Part shown: in pieces, positions 54,292 through 63,042 of the stretch
Position numbering within the stretch: position 1 is the stretch's first letter
Layout of the letters: each line of letters starts with the position of its first letter
Assembly: GCA_028285345.1 (NCBI GenBank)
Contig: JANQPT010000041.1
Span: forward strand, 186,001-250,000
Direction of reading: 5' to 3'
Length of the DNA: 64,000 nt
From: Planctomycetales bacterium
GTDB lineage: Bacteria; Planctomycetota; Planctomycetia; Planctomycetales; Planctomycetaceae
Translations under genes and position numbers: made by a program
Notes under the pieces: model-generated
The model's input: only the letters and a program-made list of their open reading frames with translations
What the model was told of the DNA's origin: nothing
Database searches by the model: none

Positions 54292-57200
54292 CAGCAATCC
54301 ACAGCTCACTGAGCAACAGGCAGCGGCGATATCGATGCGCAAGTTGTCCGTGGCGCTCTCCGCCGGCGCCGGCTGTGGAAAGACCTTCGTCCTTACACAG
54401 CGGTTTCTCTCACACCTGCAGCCCGGTCCCGATGCGCTCGAGCTACACCAATTGGTCGCGATCACATTCACTGAAAAAGCGGCACGGGAAATGCGCGAGC
54501 GAATTCGTGCAGAGTGCCGCCGGAGATTGCAGAGTTGTCCCGACCAGGACGTCGAGCACTGGCTGAACATCGTCCGCGACTTGGAAACGGCCCGCATCAG
54601 CACGATTCACTCATTCTGTGCATCGATACTGCGCAGGCATGCTGTCGAAGCGGAAATCGATCCTAGTTTTGGAACGTTCGAGGAAGCCGCGAGCGGGACG
54701 CTAATTCGCGAATCGGCGCGGGAATCGCTGCTGCAACAACTCGAACAGAACAATCCGGACGCCGTCGAAATGGTCGGCGGTCACGGATTAGAGACAGCGC
54801 AAGACATCCTTGTCCAACTGATCCGCTTGCGGTTTCAGATCGACTTCCAAAAGTGGAGCGACGCCGACGCGTCACAGTTAGCCGCAATGTGGCGCAGCAG
54901 CGCTCAACGCATCGCGCACGAAAGCCTCCATCGTTTACAGCAATCTGCCGCGGCGCGCGAAGTTGTCAAGCTGTTGATCGATTTCCCGCCCGCTGAGAAC
55001 AAATACCTCACTCCCCGCCGTGAATTCCTATTAGAAGTTCTGGCCGAAGATTTCGTCAGCGAGAATCCGGCGGAGACGATGCTGGCGATTCCCAAGCAGG
55101 CGACGCTGCATCTGGCAACCTCAGCCAAGTACTGGCAGTCGGCGGCGATTCACCAGCAAGTCCGCTCCGCGTTTAATGCGCTCAAGGAAGCAGCCAAGCT
55201 GCTGCCGAACATCACGCCGGCTGAGGACGAGGAAATCGAACAAGCGGTTCGTTGCGGTCTCGTCGCCCTCCGCGTGGCGCAGCCTGCCATTGACGGCTAT
55301 GAACAGCGCAAACGGGAGGCCGGCCAACTGGACTTCGACGACCTATTGCTGCGAACGCGCAATCTGCTTCGCGACTTTCCCCATGTACGCAAGAGCGCTG
55401 CCGCGGGCATTGGCATGTTGATGGTCGATGAATTTCAAGATACTGATCGCGTACAGGCGGAAATTGTCAGACTCCTTTGCGGCGATCAATTGGCGGACGG
55501 AAAACTGTTTCTCGTCGGCGATGCTAAACAGTCAATTTACCGGTTCCGCCGGGCCGATCCCAAAGTCTTCGACGAACTGCGTGAATCGATCGATCCGCAG
55601 GCGCGGTTGCCGCTCAGCGTCAACTTTCGCAGCCAGCCGGCGATCTTGAATTTCGTCAACGCGCTGTTCGCCGCGGAAATCGGCGAGACCTACGAACCGC
55701 TCGTGCCGCATGCCGATCAACAATCGCCACAACCGTGCATTGAATTCTTGTGGGCCTGCCCGGAAGAGGGCGGCGAAGAGGTACCCAAGGAGAACGCCAC
55801 GGCACGCAGGCAGCGCGAGGCGGATTATGTTGCACGCCGACTCTGCCAATTGCTGGGCGACGGCGTCCCGCGAATTCGCGAGAAGAATCCGACAACAGGT
55901 ACGGTTGAATTGAGACCGGTGAAACCGGGCGACATCGCCATCCTATTTCGCGCGATGACCGACGTGCAGTTCTATGAACGCGCGCTGCAAAAACACGGTC
56001 TCAGTTACTACCTCGTCGGCGGCCGGGCATTCTACGCGCAACAGGAAATCTACGATCTCGTCAACCTTTGCCAATATCTCAGCGATCCCGACGACGAAAT
56101 CTCTCTCGTGGGCCTCTTGCGGTCGCCGTTTTTCAGCCTCCGCGATGAGACGCTGTTCGCCCTGAAGCAGGACGCGCCGACCCTCAGTGACGCGCTGGCC
56201 AGTCCGCCGCTGGAAACGCTCGATGAACAACAGCGGGAACAGGTACGGCTCGCTGGCCGTGTGCTGAATGAATTGCGGCGAAATAAGGACCGCCTGCCGC
56301 TGCACCAACTGCTCAACTTGGCGCTGGCCCGCACGGGATACGACGCCGCGCTATTGGCCGAGTTTCTCGGCCGCCGCAAGTTGGCGAACCTGCGGAAGCT
56401 GATTGACATGGCGCGGCGATTCGAACGTCCCGGTTTGTTCACCATCGCCGAATTCGTACTGCGGCTTCAAGACGCGCTCGCTCAGGAAGAACAGGAAGAG
56501 TTGGCCGCAACACATCCGGAAAGCAGCGACGTCGTTCGCCTGATGACGATCCACAAGTCGAAAGGCCTGGAATTCCCGGTCGTCGTCGTGGCCGATCTTG
56601 ATCGTGAAGACAGATCCCGGCCATCAAATGTGGCCTTTGATGAGGACTTGGGCCCGCTCATCTCGGTCCCGGAGAAATTCGGCCAGAAGATCGTGCATCT
56701 CGGTCGCGAGATTCATCAGGCGCGAGAAGATCTGGCCGAGCGAGAGGAATCGATTCGCAAATTCTACGTTGCGGCGACACGCGCCGCCGATCATTTGATT
56801 CTGTCATCGAGCCTCGAAGAACCGGGAAAAACCAAGTCGGCGTGGATGAATCTACTTGGAAGTTACTTCGATTTGGAAACCGGGACGCCGATCGTCGATG
56901 ATCAGACCGGCGCTTTGCGGATACTGGCTGACTATGCCTCCTCCGTCCCCGAGATCGCAGTCCAGACAACAGAACCAAAGTTGGAGCAGATTCCCAATGT
57001 CCAGTCCGAGGGGCTATTGCCGTTGAAACGCCTGCGGGATTCCGTTGCAGACGCGCAACCCGATCCGTTCCCCGCATTGCTAACGAGGTTTGAACCCGAT
57101 TTGGCACAACGGCGGCAGTTCAGCGTCTCCGAACTCGAACAGATCGACGCCCTGTTGCAATCGCGTCAAGCGGCAGACGATGAACGCATGCGAACCGGCA

Positions 57201-57814
57201 GCGGAGAAGATGACACGGATCCGCACGTCGACTTCGAAGCCGCGACCGCCTTAGGAACATTGGTACATGACGTGCTAGAGCAGATCGATTTTCGTGATCC
57301 TCGCAACACGAAGGTGCTCGTGGAGCATTCGCGCCAAGCACTACGTGCGACAGTTTCCGATGAGACTTGCTCTCAGGCAGTCGAAATGGTGGAAGAGTTC
57401 CTCAACTCGCCACCGGCGGAAGAGTTAAGAACGGCGCGGCGCGCTTACCGGGAACTGGAGTTTCTGCTGACCTGCGGCGCGGCAGCGAACAACGGTGTTC
57501 AACGATATCTCACCGGGTTTATCGACATCGTGTTTGAGTCACCGGCGGGTGCTTGGCACGTCGTCGACTACAAAACGGGGCGTCTGTCTCACCACGGCAG
57601 CGAAGCGGAGCAACGTGCCGTTTATGAGTTGCAGATGGGAACATACGCCCTCGCCGTGCGGCAATTGCTCGGCCGACTCCCGGACAGCCTGGAGTTATGG
57701 CTGCTCGCCGAAGGTTGCCGACGCATTGAGTTTTCAGTCGACGAAACATTCTTAAGCGGGATCGAATTGCGTTTGACTGCCGCGATCTCCGCGGTGATCG
57801 CTCCACAAACTTAA
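54284..57814 (+). CDS. addA: AddA-like helicase-nuclease subunit
   Basis: Product of 1176 residues, an active UvrD-like helicase plus nuclease. It shows Walker A (SAGAGCGKTFVLTQRF), motif Ia/Ib (ITFTEKAAREMRERI), Walker B (MLMVDEFQDTD), motif III (VGDAKQSIYRFRRADP), motif V (TIHKSKGLEFPVVVVADLDR) and motif VI (KFYVAATRAADHLILS). The C-terminal nuclease has LGTLVHDVLEQIDF and HVVDYKTGRL. Together with AddB it unwinds and trims broken DNA ends for recombination. The ATG at 54284 overlaps the addB stop by 8 nt. Its stop shares TTAA with the stop of the convergent nikO-like gene, so the two genes end on the same four bases. Confidence 0.95.
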   Translation: MADSNPQLTEQQAAAISMRKLSVALSAGAGCGKTFVLTQRFLSHLQPGPDALELHQLVAITFTEKAAREMRERIRAECRRRLQSCPDQDVEHWLNIVRDLETARISTIHSFCASILRRHAVEAEIDPSFGTFEEAASGTLIRESARESLLQQLEQNNPDAVEMVGGHGLETAQDILVQLIRLRFQIDFQKWSDADASQLAAMWRSSAQRIAHESLHRLQQSAAAREVVKLLIDFPPAENKYLTPRREFLLEVLAEDFVSENPAETMLAIPKQATLHLATSAKYWQSAAIHQQVRSAFNALKEAAKLLPNITPAEDEEIEQAVRCGLVALRVAQPAIDGYEQRKREAGQLDFDDLLLRTRNLLRDFPHVRKSAAAGIGMLMVDEFQDTDRVQAEIVRLLCGDQLADGKLFLVGDAKQSIYRFRRADPKVFDELRESIDPQARLPLSVNFRSQPAILNFVNALFAAEIGETYEPLVPHADQQSPQPCIEFLWACPEEGGEEVPKENATARRQREADYVARRLCQLLGDGVPRIREKNPTTGTVELRPVKPGDIAILFRAMTDVQFYERALQKHGLSYYLVGGRAFYAQQEIYDLVNLCQYLSDPDDEISLVGLLRSPFFSLRDETLFALKQDAPTLSDALASPPLETLDEQQREQVRLAGRVLNELRRNKDRLPLHQLLNLALARTGYDAALLAEFLGRRKLANLRKLIDMARRFERPGLFTIAEFVLRLQDALAQEEQEELAATHPESSDVVRLMTIHKSKGLEFPVVVVADLDREDRSRPSNVAFDEDLGPLISVPEKFGQKIVHLGREIHQAREDLAEREESIRKFYVAATRAADHLILSSSLEEPGKTKSAWMNLLGSYFDLETGTPIVDDQTGALRILADYASSVPEIAVQTTEPKLEQIPNVQSEGLLPLKRLRDSVADAQPDPFPALLTRFEPDLAQRRQFSVSELEQIDALLQSRQAADDERMRTGSGEDDTDPHVDFEAATALGTLVHDVLEQIDFRDPRNTKVLVEHSRQALRATVSDETCSQAVEMVEEFLNSPPAEELRTARRAYRELEFLLTCGAAANNGVQRYLTGFIDIVFESPAGAWHVVDYKTGRLSHHGSEAEQRAVYELQMGTYALAVRQLLGRLPDSLELWLLAEGCRRIEFSVDETFLSGIELRLTAAISAVIAPQT

Positions 57815-58590
57815 CGCTGCCCGTAGCGGATACTTAGCGGCACTTCCAAACCGTGCAGTTCCATCAGACGCTGATTAGCGAAGATCACCTCCGGGGCTCC
57901 ATCCGCCTGCAGCCGTCCTTGATCCAGCACCAAGACGCGGCTGCACAGATCTAAAATCAATTCCAGGTCGTGGCTGGCGATAATTTGCGCCGCGGGAAAC
58001 TGTTCCAGCAAATTCATGAATCCGCGCCGCGCACGCGGATCCAGGTTACTGGTCGGCTCATCGAGCGCCAGGACTTGCGGATCACACGCCAGGACTCCGG
58101 CCAGACAAACACGTTTCCGCTCACCATAACTGAGCTGCAGCGTGTTGCGCGATTCAATCTCCGACAACCCCACAGCGGCGAGCTGTTCTTCCACGCGGCG
58201 AAGCACTTCCTCCTTGCTGAGACCCAGATTCAGCGGCCCAAACGCGACGTCTTCACGGACTGTCGGGCAAAATAACTGGTCGTCCGGATCCTGAAATAGA
58301 AAACCAACCTGTTTGCGGATCTCGCGCAGATGAGCCTGAGTCGCCGGCAGTCCGCACACCTCGACGGCAGAAGCGTTCTCCTCCACCCCCGCATCGGCGC
58401 CCGGGAGCAAGCCGTTGAGGTGCAACAACAACGTCGTCTTTCCCGCCCCATTCGGCCCGACGAGCCCCACGCGATCACCCGGCTGAACGTCGAAACTAAT
58501 ATCCTTAAGCGCGAGCTGACCGCTCGGATAGCGATACGACAGCTTCGCAACTCGCAGGACCGGATTCTGAGCAGAGACGGTTGACGACAT
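57811..58590 (-). CDS. ECF-type nickel/cobalt transporter ATPase (CbiO/NikO-like)
   Basis: Product of 259 residues, a complete ABC ATPase: Walker A GPNGAGKTT (Lys51), Q-loop FLFQDPDDQLF, signature LSYGERKRV, Walker B VLALDEPTSNLD and the switch His in IIASHDLEL. The FQDPDDQLF Q-loop is typical of energy-coupling factor ATPases. The signature has Tyr-Gly-Glu where LSGGQ is usual, a common variant in this group. It powers metal uptake with the membrane proteins encoded just upstream (NikMN-like and NikQ-like). It is the last gene of the transporter unit; a 93-nt gap separates it from the NikQ-like gene. Its stop overlaps the addA stop. Confidence 0.92.
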   Translation of the reverse strand: MSSTVSAQNPVLRVAKLSYRYPSGQLALKDISFDVQPGDRVGLVGPNGAGKTTLLLHLNGLLPGADAGVEENASAVEVCGLPATQAHLREIRKQVGFLFQDPDDQLFCPTVREDVAFGPLNLGLSKEEVLRRVEEQLAAVGLSEIESRNTLQLSYGERKRVCLAGVLACDPQVLALDEPTSNLDPRARRGFMNLLEQFPAAQIIASHDLELILDLCSRVLVLDQGRLQADGAPEVIFANQRLMELHGLEVPLSIRYGQR

Positions 58591-58683
58591 CGAACAGGAC
58601 TAAGCTGGAAGCCCAAATTAGTGGAATCGAATTCTTTGAGGCAGCAACTTCGCTGCCCGGACAATACGGCGCGCACGGGCGCC

Positions 58684-59328
58684 TCACTCCAGCGTCCGAA
58701 TCTCTCCGTCAAATCCCCGCGCGCACATCGCGCCGTGCACTCGTTCTGCGCGGTCCATCGACCGAATCAGCAACATGCCGATCAGTTGTGCGTTTGATTG
58801 CCATGCGGCGAAAAAACCCCGTCGCGTGAAACTCCGCGCGCGGCGGGCCTCGCGCATGCGCTGGAGTTCATCGAACACCACAAAAATGTAGCGGTACATA
58901 AACGACAGAATCGCGGCCAAAGTTTGTGGCAATCCCAACCGCCGCATCGCTACCAACAAGCGGTCGAAGGGAGTCGTATTCACCAGCCACAGCACTCCCA
59001 TAAACGAGAGTGTCCCCCGCATCAAGACCGTCAGCGCCACATCCCAGCCGCGGGCAAAACCGTTGGACGCCGGCACGGCGATTGCCAGCCCGAGAATCAT
59101 TGGCAGAAAAAACAGCAACCGCACCAGCAAGTATCGCAGCGGAATCCCAGCGATGCTCATCGCCAAAAATAGCGCCGCCGCCAGGCAGCCGTGCACCGGC
59201 CAATAAGCGGCGGGAACCAACATCGCGGCAACGATGACCGCGAGGACCATGATCAACTTCAAGCGGTCCGGCAATCGGTGGCAGATCGTACTGCCGCGGC
59301 TGAAAGGGTCAAGAAAATCACGCGGCAT
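58684..59328 (-). CDS. ECF transporter membrane subunit (CbiQ/NikQ-like)
   Basis: Product of 214 residues, a little short for the family. It has about five membrane helices (LIMVLAVIVAAMLVPAAYW, LLFFLPMILGLAIAV and others). A cytoplasmic coupling region carries the two short Ala-Arg-containing signatures of EcfT proteins, ARRARSF and CARGFDG (ERVHGAMCARGFDG). These contact the ATPase pair. It overlaps the nikMN-like gene by 11 nt and precedes the ATPase gene. Start ATG 59328. The metal is probably nickel or cobalt, since the substrate-binding partner has the MHIPDG start. Confidence 0.9.
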   Translation of the reverse strand: MPRDFLDPFSRGSTICHRLPDRLKLIMVLAVIVAAMLVPAAYWPVHGCLAAALFLAMSIAGIPLRYLLVRLLFFLPMILGLAIAVPASNGFARGWDVALTVLMRGTLSFMGVLWLVNTTPFDRLLVAMRRLGLPQTLAAILSFMYRYIFVVFDELQRMREARRARSFTRRGFFAAWQSNAQLIGMLLIRSMDRAERVHGAMCARGFDGEIRTLE

Positions 59329-60313
59329 GGCCCGCCCCGGTCCGAGACGCGGGCGGCTTCAACCCGCGGCCCAAGAGGAGCGCCGCCGCCAAGACCGCCA
59401 GTGTGCCGCCGACACCGGCGATCGACACCGACAGTTTGCTCCACAACCACGAAGGGTTCTCCCCAATCGGGACTTCATAGTCGTCGAGGACCAACACGGT
59501 CGGATCGGTGGCGGCCAGGCTGTCGAAACTCATCCGCTCGGCGACCGCCTCGAGCCCGTCGGAGTATTCCGAAGCGAACGGCGCCAAGAACCCCGCCACC
59601 GCCAGCGCCAGCACGACTCCCACAGTAATGGCCCGCGACGTAGAAATCGCAGGCGATGCCGTTGCCGCGTCCTGCGGTTGGTAGATTAGATCGGGACGCA
59701 ATTTGACCACTACGCTCAATACGAATCCCGTGATCAACCCTTCCCCGATGCCGATCAGACTGTGGAACGTGGCCATCAATGCGAACAGGTTCGTCAAATC
59801 GTATGTGCGGCCGTACCCCGAGAAGGCAAATTCGACGCAGAACATCGATGAGGCCGCCAAGACACTTAGCCACGAGGCAATCACAGCAGCGGCAACCGTC
59901 CCCTGTGGACCCTGCAAGTGGCGGCGCAATCCCGCGTACACGGCATAGCCGCCCCATGCGCCGACGACTCCCATATTGAAGATATTGACCCCCAACGCCA
60001 GCATGCCGCCGTCGGCAAACAGTGCCCACTGCACAGTAAGGACCAGCGCGATCACCAGACATCCCGCCCACGGTCCCAGAATCACCGAAGCCAACACCCC
60101 TCCGAGCAGATGTCCTGAGACCGGCGCGACAACCAGCGGAAAGTTGATCATTTGGCCGGCAAACACCAGCGCGCCCATCATCCCCGTCAACGGAATCGTC
60201 TTCGTGGAGACCGTTTGCTTCAATTGGTGTAGGCTGTAGCCGACGGCGCCGGCGGCGGCAAGCGCCATGCTCCCGCAGACTTCAGGACTCAAAATGCCGT
60301 CTGGAATATGCAT
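59318..60313 (-). CDS. Nickel/cobalt-binding ECF subunit, NikM/CbiM with C-terminal NikN-like part
   Basis: Product of 331 residues. The ATG at 60313 is chosen because it starts MHIPDGILSPEVCG, the conserved N-terminus in which Met-His form the metal site; the longer frame to 60370 would hide it. The CbiM part (about 1-230) has HLLGGVLASVILGPWAG, FADGGMLALGVNIFNMG and FHSLIGIGEGLITGFV. After a linker the C-terminal part has APFASEYSDGLEAVAERM, a variant of the PDGLE motif of NikN/CbiN, and a final helix. It is therefore a fused MN protein, common in nickel systems. No cobalamin riboswitch is visible upstream, so nickel is slightly favoured over cobalt. Confidence 0.9.
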   Translation of the reverse strand: MHIPDGILSPEVCGSMALAAAGAVGYSLHQLKQTVSTKTIPLTGMMGALVFAGQMINFPLVVAPVSGHLLGGVLASVILGPWAGCLVIALVLTVQWALFADGGMLALGVNIFNMGVVGAWGGYAVYAGLRRHLQGPQGTVAAAVIASWLSVLAASSMFCVEFAFSGYGRTYDLTNLFALMATFHSLIGIGEGLITGFVLSVVVKLRPDLIYQPQDAATASPAISTSRAITVGVVLALAVAGFLAPFASEYSDGLEAVAERMSFDSLAATDPTVLVLDDYEVPIGENPSWLWSKLSVSIAGVGGTLAVLAAALLLGRGLKPPASRTGAGHAA

Positions 60314-60504
60314 CGTAGCTAGTTTCGGCGTAGGGCTTCTTCGAGGAAATTGCTGATAAAAGTCGATCAAATCGACCTCTGAGCTAATCTATCCGAGTGA
60401 TCCGCCGATTTCAATTCGCTATAATTCTCCAGAGTGACGGTCGCAACGCGTCAGTCGCGTCGGCGATCACGCCGAAGAATGACCTTTTCTCGGGGATCCC
60501 TTCC

Positions 60505-60927
60505 ATGTGCGTTCGTAATCCGCTGATCCTGACTGCCGTTCTAGGTTTGTGTTGTGGCTGCGACTCAGGCAAGGAAGGCTTTGTGGACCGGCGAATCCGC
60601 GAGCAGCGTGAAGCCCAGGGACCGGTCATCCTCCGCGCGGGAGTCGCAGTACCGCAGTACCTTCCCAAAGGGACGGCGGTTAGCTTCTCGGTCGATTACC
60701 GGTTTAATACCGTCGTCCCGGATCCCAACGTCGTGTACATCTGGGAAATCCAATCGAGCCACGGGGACACGTTTAAGGTCCCTGTCGAAATCAAGCAAGA
60801 CCATGGAAATCTGATCCATCTCGAATACATGCGGCACTACGGAAAAACCTTTACGTCACGACTGCTTATGATTGAGGAAGAGGGAGCGGAACCAGTTGAG
60901 CTCTCGCATCGGGTCGAGCTGAAATGA
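60505..60927 (+). CDS. Small lipoprotein of unknown function
   Basis: Product of 140 residues. ATG at 60505 gives MCVRNPLILTAVLGLCCGCD, a lipoprotein signal whose lipobox can be read as GLCC or CCGC, so the exact lipidated cysteine is uncertain. The frame open from 60397 adds a non-signal extension. The mature part has FVDRRIREQREAQGP, then beta-rich segments (TAVSFSVDYRFNT, VVYIWEIQSSHGDTFKVPVE, LEYMRHYGKTFTSRLLMIEE). I do not recognise the family. Its stop overlaps the methyltransferase start by 4 nt (ATGA), although one product is exported and the other cytoplasmic. Confidence 0.75.
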   Translation: MCVRNPLILTAVLGLCCGCDSGKEGFVDRRIREQREAQGPVILRAGVAVPQYLPKGTAVSFSVDYRFNTVVPDPNVVYIWEIQSSHGDTFKVPVEIKQDHGNLIHLEYMRHYGKTFTSRLLMIEEEGAEPVELSHRVELK

Positions 60928-62105
60928 GGGTAAACTCTGCGGGTGGGTTTGACTGGGGCCAAAGGGAACTATGGCGGAGACTGAAGCAGCAGCCGCAGTT
61001 GTTACACGATGCCGCGACCGTAACCGGTTCCGAACTGCAAATCCAACGACAACTGCGGCAGAACTACGCTGACGAACTCGTCCCGCTTGCAATGAGTCTG
61101 GTCGAGCAGCGCCGGGCGGCGACCAGCAAATTCTCCTACGCGGAGCGAATGTGGCTCGACCGGCAGGGCTTGCAGCAGTCGACGTCGGAAATCGTCGCCC
61201 GTCACAAAGCGCAGCGATTTTCTGGAACGGTCTACGATCTGTGCTGCGGAATCGGCGGCGACGCGGTCGCCTTGGCTGCGCACTGCGAAGTTGTGGCAGT
61301 CGACCGCAACCCGCTCGCCTGTCTCTGGACCAAATGGAACGCCGAAGCCGCCCGCGTCCGCGAATCCCTCACCGCCGTCTGCATAGCCGCAGAACAAATC
61401 GACACCGCCGGACGGCTGATCCACATCGACCCCGACCGCCGTGCCGCTCGTCCGTCACGTTCGATTCGCCTGGAAGATGCCGTTCCCGGCTTGGACTATC
61501 TTCAAGAACTAACCCGACAGGCAACCGGCGGCGCCGTCAAATTGAGCCCCGCGGCAAATTTCGGCGGCAAATTCGACGGGTGCGAGATCGAACTCATCAG
61601 CGTCGGCGGCGAGTGTAAGGAAGCGACGGTGTGGTTCGGTGAACTTGCCGGCACAAATTCATGGCGGGCGACGTTGCTCCCCAGCGGTGCCGAGATCAGC
61701 GGAAATCACCTAGAAGTCTTCGCAGACCAGTCAGGTCTGAAAGGATTCCTTTACGATCCCGACCCGGCGGTAGTCCGCGCAGGATTGCTCGACCATGCGG
61801 CAGTGGAGTTGGGACTCGCACGACTGGACGAAGCGGAGGAATACCTGACCGGACCGGACTACGTGCAATCTCCCTTCGTGAGCGCGTTCGAAGTCCTGGC
61901 CGACTTGTCGAATCACGACAAAGAGATCCGCCGCTATTTTCGCGACAACGATTTCGGGCAGTTGGAGATCAAATGTCGCCACATTCCGATCGACGCGACG
62001 GCTGTACGCAGGAAACTCCGACTTGAGGGATCGGAGCCCGGCGTACTGGTTTTTGCCCGGGTCGCCGGTAAAGCACGCGCGTTGGTCTGTCGCAGGCTCA
62101 CCTAA
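60924..62105 (+). CDS. Class I SAM methyltransferase with THUMP-like domain
   Basis: Product of 393 residues. The N-terminal helical part (about 1-95) is followed by a Rossmann methyltransferase domain. It has the SAM motif YDLCCGIGGDAVALAAHC, acidic loop VAVDRNP and motif IV LIHIDPDRRA. The C-terminal part (about 315-393: FEVLADLSNHDKEIRRYFRD, then RKLRLEGSEPGVLVFARVAG) matches the THUMP-like domain often fused to these enzymes, which suggests an RNA substrate. The precise nucleotide is unknown. It starts by ATGA overlap with the lipoprotein gene. Confidence 0.87.
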   Translation: MRVNSAGGFDWGQRELWRRLKQQPQLLHDAATVTGSELQIQRQLRQNYADELVPLAMSLVEQRRAATSKFSYAERMWLDRQGLQQSTSEIVARHKAQRFSGTVYDLCCGIGGDAVALAAHCEVVAVDRNPLACLWTKWNAEAARVRESLTAVCIAAEQIDTAGRLIHIDPDRRAARPSRSIRLEDAVPGLDYLQELTRQATGGAVKLSPAANFGGKFDGCEIELISVGGECKEATVWFGELAGTNSWRATLLPSGAEISGNHLEVFADQSGLKGFLYDPDPAVVRAGLLDHAAVELGLARLDEAEEYLTGPDYVQSPFVSAFEVLADLSNHDKEIRRYFRDNDFGQLEIKCRHIPIDATAVRRKLRLEGSEPGVLVFARVAGKARALVCRRLT

Positions 62106-62172
62106 ACGGCAAAGTTTTGAGCACTGCTAACTCGCTGGGCATTGCGCTGTCGAGGCGGACAACCCCTGTGAC

Positions 62173-62688
62173 CTACAGGTCGGAATCGCGGAATCGAAAC
62201 ATCGCAACTTTGCCCAATTCCTGCCTGGCAGTCCCGCGGACCCCGGTTCGCTCCCACGAAAACGCGTAACCAACAACCATTCCGGAGTTCAACTCCGCCA
62301 CGTAAATCACGCCCGGAGCCGTTTGCACGCGCATCCCCGGCCGATTCTGCAACTGCCCCCTGCCGCTCAGAACGGCGAACTCCGGCTTCCCACCGATCGC
62401 ATCGATGGGAAAATCCTGTTTCAAATCCCGGAAGTAGAACGCTGTAAACTGGGCCTGTTGCGGATCGAGCACCGCTCCGCGGATTTGAAACGTGAGATGA
62501 TCCATCACAAACACCCCCTCGATGCCGTTCAGCGCCGACGCAGGCGCGGTGAACATTTCAAACTTATCCGCGCGGCTGTTCGTGATCGCCTGGGCCGGCT
62601 CATGCGGCCAGAGTGTACAAATCAATATACCAGCGACCAATCCAATGCCGACCCAAGCCGTGCACTGGTTGAAGATTCGATTCGTCAT
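62173..62688 (-). CDS. Membrane-anchored protein of unknown function
   Basis: Product of 171 residues. ATG at 62688 has AAGGG about 8 nt upstream; a GTG at 62706 is also possible. One hydrophobic N-terminal segment (TAWVGIGLVAGILICTLWP) anchors it or directs export. The remainder is a beta-rich domain: GVFVMDHLTFQIRGAVLD, AQFTAFYFRDLKQDF, PGVIYVAELNSGMVVGYAF and KVAMFRFRDSDL. I do not recognise it. It is convergent to the methyltransferase gene. Confidence 0.72.
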   Translation of the reverse strand: MTNRIFNQCTAWVGIGLVAGILICTLWPHEPAQAITNSRADKFEMFTAPASALNGIEGVFVMDHLTFQIRGAVLDPQQAQFTAFYFRDLKQDFPIDAIGGKPEFAVLSGRGQLQNRPGMRVQTAPGVIYVAELNSGMVVGYAFSWERTGVRGTARQELGKVAMFRFRDSDL

Positions 62689-63042
62689 TGCGGCGCCCTT
62701 TTTCACCTTTGGTCCTGTTTAGAGGTCAAACGTCTGCGTTCCCATCGCCGTGCCGGTTACGAGGCATAGTGTATCGCGCAGTTGCAGACGCTGCTAGACG
62801 CAAATTCGCACCGTAGAGCAGCAATGTGTTTTGAGATTTGGTACAACTGCGTGTCCGAGTTCCCCGAGATTAAACGAAAACCAAAGCGAGCAATTCAGCC
62901 GAAAATTCGAGAACTCCTGAGATTTTCGCAACAGCCGCGGAATCTCTTAAAACTGGCAGTTTCGCGTTCAATTCGCCCAAATTAACCAAAGCGGCATCAC
63001 CCAACGACAACCGTACAAGACTTCTCTCAAGGAATACAGCAC
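62689..63042. other. Divergent intergenic region
   Basis: This 354-bp gap holds the promoters of the hypothetical gene (minus) and the oxidoreductase gene (plus). An AAGGA site at 63029-63033 serves the latter. I see no RNA gene, repeat or strong hairpin. Confidence 0.5.

Noticed and set aside
60314..60504. Cobalamin or nickel riboswitch upstream of the nikMN-like gene.
   Set aside because: No B12-box-like or NiCo-like conserved core was visible; only a 6-bp hairpin at 60362-60376.
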